Shown: positions 10,144 to 20,316 of the stretch, piece after piece
Layout of the letters: every line of letters starts with the position of its first letter
Position numbering within the stretch: position 1 is the first letter of the stretch
Assembly (NCBI RefSeq): GCF_026262505.1
Contig: NC_067204.1
Coordinates: forward strand, 16,160,165 to 16,224,164
From: Trichomonas vaginalis G3
Taxonomy: Eukaryota; Parabasalia; Trichomonadida; Trichomonadidae
Direction of reading: 5' to 3'
Length of the DNA stretch: 64,000 nt
Notes under the pieces: generated by a model
Seen by the model: the letters and a program-made list of their open reading frames with translations, nothing else
The model's database searches: none
What the model was told of the DNA's origin: nothing
Translations under genes and position numbers: made by a program

Positions 10144-10476
10144 ATTATTTTTGTAAAGCGTTATTTTAGTAAAAAGTATTTTAAATAATGTAACGTTAGT
10201 GTTTCAATTTCTAAATTATGTCTTGGTCGATATCAAATTTGTAAAATTGGACAATCTTTCATTGATTATATTGAAATAGATAGTTTTTCGAGATGTGTTT
10301 ACATATAACATTGACTAATGTTTGATGAATTTTGATCATTATTTGGGAGATTTGTAATTCTGGAAGCAATTAATCAATTCTTTGGTGTAGGCTAAGCTTA
10401 GAATAATGGCTTCCTTCTTTAATAATCGATAATATAGCTGTAGATGCTGTTTTTGTCTAAAATCTTGGAAAATCCG
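10144..10476. other. Intergenic spacer between two host genes
   Basis: AT-rich spacer between the acyl-CoA synthetase and kinase genes. No gene or clear repeat was seen. Confidence 0.6.
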
Positions 10477-10481
10477 TCACT
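10477..10481 (+). promoter_or_regulatory. Initiator (Inr) TCACT of the CK1 gene
   Basis: TCACT matches TCAYW and lies 23 bases before the ATG at 10504. A possible upstream ATG at 10444 precedes the initiator and would not be in the mRNA, so the shorter start is preferred. Confidence 0.55.
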
Positions 10482-10503
10482 TTTTGTGATTTGGTTGTTT
10501 TCA

Positions 10504-11586
10504 ATGGAAATAATTGTAGGTAATCAGTTCCGCGTCAAGAAGAGAATTGGCTGCGGAAGCTTTGGCGAAATCTTCTTAGGTGAAGATACAAAGACAGGAG
10601 ATGAAGTAGCTATTAAATTAGAGCCTACAAAAACAAGATTACCTCAATTATTCTACGAATACAAGCTTTATTTAATACTTGCAACGGGAGTTTGTATTCC
10701 CAAATTCTTTTGGTATGGAACAGAATCGAATTATAATATTTTAGTCATGGAATTACTCGGAAAATCGTTAGATGAACTCCATCAACTTTGCGGGCATAAA
10801 TTCTCTCTTAAAACTACATTAATGTGCGCAGAGCAGCTCATTTCAAACATTGAATACATTCATAGCAAAAATTTTATTCATCGTGATATTAAACCCGAAA
10901 ATTTCCTTATGGGAAGAGGAAATGCGAAAAACCAAATCTTTATGATCGATTTCGGCTTATCAAAGAAGTTCAGAGACCCTAAATCTCATCAACATTTACC
11001 ATTTACTGGCGGAAAGGATATGATAGGCACAGCGAGATATGCTTCCGTCAATGCATCGAATGGATTCGAGCAATCACGCAGAGATGACTTAGAAGCGATT
11101 GGATACGTTTTTGTTTACTTTTTGAAAGGAGAATTACCATGGATGGGCCTTCATGCCGATAATGAAGCCGAGAAGTACAAGAAGATAGCAGAAGTTAAAT
11201 CTAATACGTCTTTGATCCAATTATGTTCAGGAATTCCAACTGAATTCAGAATTTTCATTGAAAAGGTTCGTCAGCTACAATTTGATGAAGAACCGCATTA
11301 TGCAGAGTACAGAGCAATGTTCAGAAACTTATTTATTCAACAGGGATTCGTTTACGACTATAATTACGATTGGTCATCGCTTGTTAGCGAAGAATCAGGC
11401 GTAGTTCGTTCAACACACATAAAAGCTGAGACAGAACTACCTACTGGGTTCCCACAAAAGACACAGGCAACAAATCCTCAATCAGCAAGGAAAACAGAGA
11501 GACAGCCAGCTCCAAAAGATGATAAGAAGGCTGCTCATCCTAAGGGATCTGCTCCTGGCTGGGGAAGCTTTGGAAAGAAGAAATAA
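10504..11586 (+). CDS. Casein kinase 1 family protein kinase
   Basis: This 360-aa Ser/Thr kinase shows the glycine loop GCGSFGEIFLG (residues 16-26), the VAIK lysine K38, HRDIKPENFL with catalytic D128, and DFGLSKKFRD with D149. The CK1 signature TARYASVNASNGFEQSRRDD replaces the APE region of other kinases. A Lys/Pro/Ala-rich tail of about 60 residues follows the domain. CK1 genes are strongly expanded in T. vaginalis. The start is chosen from the initiator at 10477; the stop is TAAA. Confidence 0.93.
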   Translation: MEIIVGNQFRVKKRIGCGSFGEIFLGEDTKTGDEVAIKLEPTKTRLPQLFYEYKLYLILATGVCIPKFFWYGTESNYNILVMELLGKSLDELHQLCGHKFSLKTTLMCAEQLISNIEYIHSKNFIHRDIKPENFLMGRGNAKNQIFMIDFGLSKKFRDPKSHQHLPFTGGKDMIGTARYASVNASNGFEQSRRDDLEAIGYVFVYFLKGELPWMGLHADNEAEKYKKIAEVKSNTSLIQLCSGIPTEFRIFIEKVRQLQFDEEPHYAEYRAMFRNLFIQQGFVYDYNYDWSSLVSEESGVVRSTHIKAETELPTGFPQKTQATNPQSARKTERQPAPKDDKKAAHPKGSAPGWGSFGKKK

Positions 11587-11726
11587 AATGTTTTTAATTT
11601 TTTTTATAAAGTAAAATTGAAAAATCAATCAAAAAATATAACATCTAATCATTATATCAACGATATTTAGTGTCATTGGCTTTATTGAGAAAGAAACAAT
11701 TTTTAGTAGCACTTTTTTTATCCAAA

Positions 11727-11781
11727 ATTTATGAAATAGTAAAAATCCCTTTTTATAGGGGATAAAAGCTATTTCATAAAT
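11727..11781. repeat. 55-bp nested inverted repeat
   Basis: ATTTATGAAATAG at 11727-11739 pairs with CTATTTCATAAAT at 11769-11781. A second inner stem, ATCCC/GGGAT, lies between them. It sits between the kinase gene and the truncated beta-helix frame. It could be a 3' hairpin or a relic of a small element. Confidence 0.6.
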
Positions 11782-12817
11782 CCTTTTTGGAGATGAATAT
11801 GATTCAATTTCCTTTAAACATCAACTTCTCAATGCATCACGAAGAAAAATTCACGAAGATTGGACAGAATTTTATCCTGAAACTGAACAATTCAAAGAAT
11901 ATACAAAAAATAGTAGTAAACTTACAGCAAATGAAAACAGTTATTATGTTTCATCATGCTTTTTCACTCAAGTAAACACACAAGGTTCAGTTTACTTAAA
12001 CACACAAAAAAATACAATCAAATTCCTCATTGATACTACAACGTTTAATAACTGTAGTAACAATGGTGAAGGCGGTTGTATTTTCTATCAACAAGAAGGC
12101 GAATTTGTTCAAGATCGCGTTTGCAGTTTCGCTTCTAAAGTAAACTCAGATCGTACATTCGGTGTTTACTGTAAAATTGATGTTACTAATGCTTACAAAA
12201 ATTATATTTATGATTCCTCTATTAGTAAAATTGGAGATGAAAGCTTCAAAGGATATAGAAACCTTTATTTGATAAACGGCCAAATTGAAATTAAATCAAT
12301 CAACATTTCATTTTCGAAAATAAAGTGGAGAGATTTTTATGAAGTTGATTCATTTTCATCAGAATCAAATTGTTCATTTTCTACTTATTCTAATTCAACA
12401 GGTACAGATTCTACTAATAAAATCTCTCATAAAAATTCTCAAAAAACTTTTGAGATTCTAAATTGTAATTTTTTAAATAACAAGATGGGTGGGGTTGTCG
12501 GATCGGATTCTACTCCCGTTATTATCAAAAATAGTAGTTTTATAAATAATGATCCTCAAGGTGCTTATTATTTTGATGGTACAATTACATTAGATGGATG
12601 TTACATTGATAACAAATCTCCAAAAACAAATGGAGTTGTTAACTTTATAAATAAAATCACAAATGAATTTACTCATAATCTTTCTCATTTTTCAACTGCT
12701 CTTTGTCATGCAGATATTCCTATTATTTATGAAATCAAACAAAACATTCAACATAGTGAATATATTTCTTTTCTTTGTGTTTTTCTTTCATCACTAAACA
12801 TCTCTTTAAAATCTTAG
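11780..12817 (+). pseudogene. 5'-truncated beta-helix surface-protein family member
   Basis: One open frame of 345 codons reads without an in-frame ATG near its start. It contains ANENSYYVSSCFFTQV, NNCSNNGEGGCIFYQQ, ILNCNFLNNKMGGVV and KNSSFINNDPQGAYYFDG. These short Asn/Ser/Cys-spaced turns are typical of right-handed parallel beta-helix proteins. T. vaginalis has a large family with this pattern, usually longer and ending in a transmembrane segment, which is absent here. It is read as a truncated relic; it could be expressed from an upstream start that I cannot see. Confidence 0.55.
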
Positions 12818-13106
12818 TTAAAATCTCTATTATCTGGATTTTTTTTTATTTCAAAATAAATAATCGATTGAATTTATTTTGAGTTATAACTCCATGTTAC
12901 TTTCTTAATTTGAATGAAACATTGTGGACATGTAATATAGCTCAATACTAAGCATGTTTTAAAATGTTTTATCTTACAATTTTTATACAATCTAAATATT
13001 TAGAGTCAACTCAGTTTCAATGGAAATTATAAGTTATTTCCATTAATACTCTTCCAATAAAAAGGCATTCAACTAGTCATAAGAATAGTTTTATAAGAAA
13101 TTATTA
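12818..13106. other. Intergenic, no gene seen
   Basis: AT-rich sequence between the beta-helix relic and the TA-flanked element. Nothing recognisable. Confidence 0.6.
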
Positions 13107-13108
13107 TA

Positions 13109-14378
13109 CCCAGATTTGCTTTACTTTTACCACCTCTCGAAAGCTGGGGACACCGCCTATCGTTGGGAGTAGCTATTAAATAGAACCACCAAGGGTATTT
13201 TTCGAACTGCTGGTGTAGTGTAGTGGAAACATCTGACATAATGATGCGTTATGCTAAGGTTTGATTCCCATTTAGCTAATTTTTTTCTTTTTTGGATCAT
13301 GAATTTTTTTTTGGGTCACTATAAGATTTGTTTCATGTTCTAAATCTGCTGCATATGTAATCTATTTTTATTTACCTATTTTTTAAAAATCTATTGGATT
13401 GCCAAATTTGAATATATTTAAAATCATAAAACTCCAAAAAAACTATAAATATATGTTTTATGCATAGTGCCGATACTCAAATATCAGATTACTTAGATCC
13501 ATGAATAATATCCGAATTTTTTTTCTTAAAATTAAACTTCAAAACTTCTTCCAATCTTATTCTTAATCAATTGTAAATTTTTAAAACCATTTTTTAAAAT
13601 AATTTTGCGTAAATTTTATTCTCATGTTGTTTTAATCGAAAATTGATACATTTTCAAAAAAATAATATTGACTTATGAAATTCATTTTTAAGGTGAAATA
13701 GTATTGTTTTTATTAAAGTATATGAATAATATATAAAAAATTAATGAATAATATAAGCAGATTTTTAGTTTACAAAACAAATATGAGCAATGCAATTTCA
13801 AACTTTTGCTGGCAATTTCGATATTGCTCAAGTTTGTAGTATTTGTGATACCTATAACATCGGCTTAATCAAAATTCGATTTTTCTTATGAGTTATTGAG
13901 AAATTTTGATTGCAATGAGAAGGATTTCGACGTTTTTGATAAACTAAGAGCTGAGCTTTAGGGGTTCAGTTCATTTATGGCTGTAGTTTGATGCGTAGAT
14001 CTCTTTTTTATTGTAAATTCTTTCAGCATGGAGATCGAGAATGAATCTTTTGAGAACTTTATGAGTTTTTACACCCGTAAAGAGGTCCTTCGAGGAAAGA
14101 TAGTCCAGACTACATGAAGATGTGGGTTAACCAAAAAAATCCGATGGTTTCCCCATATTCATGTAGATCTTCGAAAAAATGAGCACCAAAAAAGCCAAAA
14201 AAATAGGCTTTTTATTGGATTTGTACACTAGATCAATAATCTATTTAGGATCTGACACTCTTTTTAGCCAGAGATATGAGGTCCTTTCTAGGAAAACGAT
14301 CTATTCATCCATAAAAAAATGAATTATCGTTTTCCCCAGAAATTACATGGGGAGTGGTAAAAGTAAAGCAAATCTGGG
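13109..14378. mobile_element. Non-autonomous Tc1/mariner-like element (1270 bp)
   Basis: Perfect 25-bp inverted repeats bound the element: CCCAGATTTGCTTTACTTTT... at 13109-13133 and its complement at 14354-14378. A TA dinucleotide flanks each side (13107-13108 and 14379-14380), as expected for Tc1/mariner insertion. No transposase frame is visible; the longest sensible frame is about 29 codons (from 14029). It is either a MITE-like deletion derivative or a strongly decayed copy. A tRNA-like sequence lies inside. Confidence 0.75.
13209..13278 (+). pseudogene. tRNA-like (pol III) relic
   Basis: The sequence has an A-box-like TAGTGTAGTGG and a B-box-like GGTTTGATTCC at roughly tRNA spacing, followed by a T-run. 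A CATC/GATG stem could frame a CAT anticodon. The acceptor and T stems pair poorly, so a functional tRNA is unlikely. Confidence 0.25.
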
Positions 14379-14770
14379 TAGTATAATACCCAATCACTTC
14401 CATTATAATCTAATCGTTAATGAAAAATTGTGATAAATGTACTCTCAATATTGACAGGAAGCAATTATTCATACTAGATTGAGGAGACCTTAAAAAAGCA
14501 ATCGAAAAGAATAGAAAAATCACATTTTCTACCTTATTATTAAGGGTGCAATTACACACATCCGACTTTAATTTAAATTTCTGAAAACTAGCTCGATGAA
14601 CCATATAAAATTAACTCTAAACACCAGAATTGAAGGCCATGCCATAAGAGAATAAGTGCAACCTTAAAACATCATGAAAATCCATTATCTCCCAATCATT
14701 TGTCCGAAATCAATATTAAAATAACAAACATAAAATAATTCCACAATAGTAGTAGGATAGGATGGGTTGT
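14379..14770. other. Short host spacer before element C
   Basis: AT-rich, with no gene of coding character. It ends where the inverted terminus of element C begins at about 14771. Confidence 0.6.
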
Positions 14771-15557
14771 GTGACTTTTTTTGTTACATCTATATATAGA
14801 CGATGCATTAAAATATATTTATTTATAAATCATTAAAAAATTAACATTAATTTTAAAATAATTTATTTTTTCATCTTTTATAAAAGAAGCTATATATAGA
14901 TGATGTCAGATATTCCGCGATTAATTAAACATTGTTTAAATCCTGAATGGGTTAAACTTCAATTTAAAAATGAAGATTGTGAATTATTAAATGAATATGA
15001 AAGCCAAAATAAGCTAATGAGGTATAAATATAATGATAAAGAATATTTAATTTCATGGAATCAATGGAGTCATAATCAAAGGCCTCATAAACGAGAAGAA
15101 GAAATTGAAAATAATGAAATGGAAATCATTGATGACATTAAAGAGGATGGAATTCCTAAATTTTGTAGAAAAACCTTTAGAACTAAGTTAGGAGCATATA
15201 AACGTAGAGTATTAAATCCTGAATATCTTAAACATCAATTTAAAAAGGAAGACTGTGAATTATTAAACGCTAATGAATATGAAAATGCTAAATCAAAACT
15301 GAGATATAAATATATTGGAAGTGATGAAAGATGCAAAGATAAAGATAAAGTTTATACAGTTTCATATAATAACTGGCACACGTTAGGGATAAGAAAACAT
15401 TTAGGAGATTATGGTAAAAGTTCTGAATTCTTTAAATCTAGTATGTACGAGAGAGTAAAAGAAATTAGAAATAATTATTTTCATGAATAAAAAATAAACT
15501 TTAAAAATTCATGTCTTACATTTTTGAATAATTTATTTTTAATTCGTATGAAATGAG
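14771..15557 (+). repeat. Left terminal inverted repeat of element C
   Basis: Matches the complement of 59238-60022 almost base for base, including a whole gene. The match stops about at the start codon of the first internal gene on each side. Confidence 0.88.
14900..15490 (+). CDS. TIR-encoded protein with duplicated domain (left copy)
   Basis: This 196-aa protein lies wholly inside the inverted terminus, so the element carries two copies. It has two related halves: LNPEWVKLQFKNEDCELLNE...RYKYNDKEYLISWNQW and LNPEYLKHQFKKEDCELLNA...RYKYIG...YTVSYNNW. The pattern (CELL, Tyr-x-Tyr, W..W) resembles short DNA-binding repeats found with phage and giant-virus nucleases; this is a weak, unsearched resemblance. 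Possible roles are terminus binding or replication (inference). The frame is open. Confidence 0.75.
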   Translation: MMSDIPRLIKHCLNPEWVKLQFKNEDCELLNEYESQNKLMRYKYNDKEYLISWNQWSHNQRPHKREEEIENNEMEIIDDIKEDGIPKFCRKTFRTKLGAYKRRVLNPEYLKHQFKKEDCELLNANEYENAKSKLRYKYIGSDERCKDKDKVYTVSYNNWHTLGIRKHLGDYGKSSEFFKSSMYERVKEIRNNYFHE

Positions 15558-15935
15558 CGTCAAAACTAACAACGTTAAAAAATTAGGATTCACAAACGAG
15601 GAAATAAAGGATATATTAGATGAGATGTGTTATGAAGTTAGTAAATATTATTTAAGAAATTGTCAAAAATTTGCCGAGTTATTAAATGATTTAGATTATG
15701 ATGGAAAAATGAATAAAGATGATGTTATAAATTTCTTATATCCCACATCTGAAGAAGAAAAACCTAAAGAACCTGATGTTTTCCCTGAATATTATGAAGA
15801 ACGAATTAAAGATGATGATGAATACAATGAAATTGAAAAACTGGAAAAAATAAGAGATGAAATAGATGAAAAAATTAAGGAATTAAGAGAAGTTGAAAAA
15901 TATAATGAAAATGAAGTAGAGGGTTTAATGAATAT
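15553..15935 (+). pseudogene. Element C gene with EF-hand-like loop, split by element B
   Basis: The N-terminal part of an unknown acidic, coiled-coil-rich protein starts MSVKTNNVKKLGFTNEEIKD. It includes DLDYDGKMNKDD, which fits the EF-hand calcium loop (D1, D3, D5, G6, hydrophobic 8, acidic 12). Element B is inserted in this gene. The sequence reading on beyond the A-run belongs to B. Confidence 0.6.
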
Positions 15936-17012
15936 AAAAAAAAAAAAAAAAAAAAAAAAAAAGGTAGTGGGGCTTCCAGGCACTTCGTGCCTTCTAGCCC
16001 TGAAGATGTTTAGTATAAATGAAGTTTTTATTCGGAAAATTGTTAGTCTTCTTGGTCGAAAACATTATATAATGTTTCACTTTTCACAAATTATATATGT
16101 TTTCATGTTTTGTCAAGACTTCTTCTTCGTAAATGTTTTGTCAAGACTTCTTCTTCGTAAATGTTTTGTTGAGACTTCTTCATCGTCAATGAGTGTAAAT
16201 CAGACAAAAATATATTTTAGGGTAGAAGGTTAGATATAACCTCTTTTCTAACCTCCTTTCTACCCTCTTGAATTTGTCAAGACTTCTTCGTAAATGTTTT
16301 GTCAAGACTTCTTCGTAAATGTTTTGTCAAGATTTCATCGTAAAGACTTTGTCAAGATTTCTTCGTAAAGACTTTGTTAAGACTTCTTCGTAAAGACTTT
16401 GTTGAGACTTCTTCGTAAAGACTTTGTCAAGACTTCTTCGTAAAATCAGACAAAAATATATTTTAGGGTAGAAGGTTAGATATAACCTCTTTTCTAACCT
16501 CTTTTCTACCCTCTTGAATTTTCATGAAATTTACACCAAAAATATATTTTAGGGTAGAAGGTTAGATATAACCTCTTTTCTAACCTCTTTTCTACCCTCT
16601 TGAATTTTCATGAAATTTACACCAAAAATATATTTTAGGGTAGAAGGTTAGATATAACCTCTTTTCTAACCTCTTTTCTACCCTCTTGAATTTTCATGAA
16701 ATTTACACCAAAAATATACTACTAGGGTCATTTACGAAGAAATCTCAACAAAGTCTTTACGATGAAGTCTTGACAAAGTCTTTACGAAGAAGTCTCAACA
16801 AAGTCTTTACGAAGAAGTCTTAACAAAGTCTTTACGAAGAAATTCATGAAAATTCAAAGGGTAGAAAAGAGGTTAGAAAAGAGGTTATATCTAACCTTCT
16901 ACCCTAAAATATATTTTTGGGTCATTTACACTCATTTACGAAGAAGTCTCAACAAAGTCTTTACGAAGAAGTCTCAATAAAACATCTGTCAAAAACCGCT
17001 TTTTAACTTCAC
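15936..17012. repeat. Left terminus of B: A-run, hairpin block and 25-bp minisatellite
   Basis: An A-run (15936-15962) and terminal hairpin block (15963-16030) are followed by tandem copies of a 25-bp unit (acgaagaagtcttgacaaaa-type). Copies of the palindrome module GGGTAGAAGGTTAGATATAA interrupt the array (near 16217, 16457, 16540, 16628, and inverted near 16860). The same composition appears inverted at 39965-40917. Confidence 0.85.
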
Positions 17013-17061
17013 TTAAAATGCACGTAAGCTACGTAAGAATATACGTAAGAGGAAGAGAGCA

Positions 17062-20000
17062 TTGAAACATCCAATAGTAAAACTGACACCACAACAACAG
17101 TTGCAACAACAAATGCTGAATGACCCCACTATGTTGCAACAAATGTCAAGCAATCCTATGCTTTTAAACCGAGTCATTGGTGCACAGAGTGGAGGTTTAA
17201 GAGCGGCACTTTTAGCGAAAATGGCAGGCTATGGTGGAGCTGCAGACGGAACAGCTTATAACCCTCAAAGTCAAATGAATTTGAGTTCACTCAAAAATCA
17301 AATAACAGATGTCAAAAAGTCAAACATAGACATACAGAAGCAAATAAGTGAAAACGAAAAGAAACTAGAATATGACAGACACACAAAGAAACTAAATGAG
17401 TTAAACGTAGAGAAAAAGAAGAAAGAAGAACAACTGAAAGAACTAAGTACAGAGGAATATGCGAAAAAAGTGTCAGAAAAAGCAGCAGAAGTAGCAAAAA
17501 TGGAACAAGATGTCATAAATTTGAAAAACCATACTACTCAATATAAAATACTGAAAGATGAAGAGATAAAACAAAAAGCCCTGAAGACATATATGGATAG
17601 CGATGAGTATAAAAGGAAGTTGAAGCAAATGTAAAGGCAGAAAAACTTTTACAGTTGCAAAACCAAACGTACAGTATGAAAACTTAGCACAAGAAAGTAA
17701 AAATAACGACGCAGCCATGCAAAAGGCAATGAAAAGCGCAGAATATATAAAAGCTAATAATGACTGGTTAGATGCCCAAGCCAACGCTAAAGCAGCCCAA
17801 CTCATAGGTCAATAAGGACAAAAATACAAGCGGATGAAGATAGTTCAAATGAAGCTTTAACAAATGCTGACTTTAAGAACGCTTTCGAAGCTCTTCATAG
17901 TAAGGTGAAACAAGTGAACGACTTCTCATCTGGAAAGAAACTGAAGTCTGAAGGTTTCGACAAAGAGTTAAGAGAAGTAGCACAAAATATGACGAAAATA
18001 ACAGATGCAGCAACGAGACAGGCAGTTCAAAGTGCCTATGACGCCGTTAGAGCAACTGTTGTGAAAAGTCAAGAAAAAGAGTTACAACAGACCAAAACAG
18101 ACCTAGTAAATGCTTTCTTAAGAACGAAAAGTCAGGTAGGACATTACGCTGCAGATGGAACATATGTGCCAGCTGGTGGAACTTATATACCAGCTGGTGG
18201 AACTTATATACTAGCTAGTGGAACTTATATACCACCAAACCCTCCAAGAGAAGCACCTGCACCAGGACTACCTAAAACATTTACATCGTCACATGGACAT
18301 AGACACAGGCATGCACCAAAACCAACACAACAACCAACAGTTCAAAACCCTGCACAACAACCACCTCCACAACCAGCACAACAACCAACAGTTCAAAACA
18401 CTGCACCACAACCAACAGTTCAAAACCCTGCACAACAACAACCACAAACAGAGCAAGGACATAAAAGAAGTAGAGAACAAGGAAACCAAGAATTCTTAAA
18501 AAGGCTTAAGGAAGAGTATGGTTACCCAGATACTCTTGACTTTAGTGACAGATATAAAGAAGCTATTAGAAAGTTCAAGGAAGGAAATACTGACCCGAAC
18601 CTATTTAGCTTTATGGTTCAGCACCAAATGGGATATAATTTCAAACCTGGAAAATACAAGCTCGCTAAGGGATATGATTTAATAGCATATCATCCAAATG
18701 ACATGAACGAATTTACTCCGAGATATTTGGTGTCAGAGCTAAATGACAATACAACTCTCTTCATGAAACGCGTAAAAAATAGAGACGGAACGAAAGAAGA
18801 AAGGTTTATGAGTCCGGATGACTTAGATAGGGAACTTTTTAAAAACGGTCTCGGAATATATGAAATGCCAGCAGATGAGGTACAAGAAACTCCACAGGAA
18901 GAAGTTCAGATACAACCAGACATGGAAGAAATAGTTCAGCAACAACAGCTAGAAGAGCCTGAAGGAAACGAACAAGTCACTCCTTTGGAAACTAACTTCA
19001 CAGAACTAGATGAAGATTTGGAACAGCCGAAAAATCTTGACCCTCAACAAGAGCATGAGGTGAATATGGAATCTTTCCAAGAGTCTAAGAAAGATTCGGC
19101 TGACATAGTAGAAGAATATCAAAAATGTTTGCCGACATACAAAAGACTCCAACACCAGATGAAAATATTCAGCATAGAATGAAAGTACTGAAAGAAAATG
19201 TACACAAATACAACAACCCTTTTTACTTACGAGCATTTAACGTTCAATCTTCGGATGAACTCGGTGAAGATAAAAGGTTAAATTTCAAGAAAACATATAG
19301 AAATGAAACATTGTTTAAAGTTCATTCAGAACCTAACCAAGATGGAAACAAACCTACTTTTGTTTCTGCAGACGATGGAACTACAATGAGATGGGGTCAT
19401 AAAGCTAACCCGGATAGGTGGTTCATAAACTTACAACCTCAATTCCAAGAAGTTGTAGACGCAATGGAAGTGAATGGTGAACGAGATATAGCTGGTATTT
19501 TAAGCGCGGCTTTAATGCCATTGAAAGATATGAAACATGCAGATATTTTGGACCAGTATGAAATGAACATGGCTGATGGAAATATAACACCTGACGTTCT
19601 AGAACATTTATCTCAAAGAACTACACAGAACCATAGAGATGGTATATTTGGTGAAGAGTTTAGAAAGAAAGTTAGGGAGAGAGAAGGAAGAGAACCTATT
19701 GTACATGACCTTGCAAACGAAAGTTTACAAAATGTCATAAAAACTTACTTTGCAGACAATGAACTGAGAAGGGATGAATATTTAAGAAACTCAAATGGAC
19801 AGTACCAAATGAAATGTTAGTATTGAAAAACATGTTCCTTGACAAAATAAAACCAACTACAGAAATAAACGACGCAAGACTGAAAGATTGGGTAGAAGCT
19901 TTCCCATTCACAAAAGATATAGTTGGTAACATGGAAAGAAAACCAGAATGGCTACAAAAACATATATTTGGAAACGAGCATATTCCATATGGACAGGCAC

Positions 20001-20284
20001 TGTTTGAAGAGCTTGAACCGGAAACTCAGGAAAGAGTCATGCAAACAATACGCGAAGACTCAAATACAGACTATGACAAACTCTTTCTAGGATATAGGTT
20101 ACCTGAGATGGGCGACCAGAGCCAAAAGGCAAAAAGGACATGGGAAATTTGCAACATACTAGATGAACATAATGCAAAGATGCAACAACTTCAAGCAGAG
20201 GGCAATGAAGGAAAAAGAAGAGTTAAAAACTCAGTCAGGAAGAAAGTAAAGCTTGGTCGGAGTGGGTTCTATTATGACATATAA
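17062..20284 (+). pseudogene. Unknown Gln-rich coiled-coil region, probable virion protein(s)
   Basis: The first part is Gln/Met-rich (QQQLQQQMLNDPTMLQQMSS), then strongly coiled-coil, then a low-complexity Pro/Gln/Thr section with repeats of QQPTVQNPAQQ and GGTYIPAGGTYI. Acidic and mixed sequence follows. The region lies directly upstream of the probable major capsid gene on the same strand, so a structural role is inferred. I do not recognise the family. The region is broken. Confidence 0.5.
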
Positions 20285-20316
20285 ATCCAACTATTCTATA
20301 TTTTTACTCATATGAA

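Noticed and set aside
10444-10503. Upstream ATG giving a longer CK1 protein
   Set aside because: It lies before the TCACT initiator at 10477 and adds a non-homologous hydrophobic leader.
8185-12817. Introns in the host genes
   Set aside because: No GTAYGT...ACTAACACACAG pair, the known T. vaginalis intron signal, was seen, and frames are continuous.
14765-14771. Target-site duplication of element C
   Set aside because: Flanks GGTTGT and TAAACC do not match, so no duplication is claimed.
15936-16233. Extension of the gene from 15553 through the A-run into element B
   Set aside because: The poly-Lys and following residues are a read-through of the A-run and the terminus of B, not a protein of C.
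16100-17012. CRISPR-like array
   Set aside because: The 25-bp units are directly tandem without unique spacers and lie in a eukaryotic element; this is a minisatellite.
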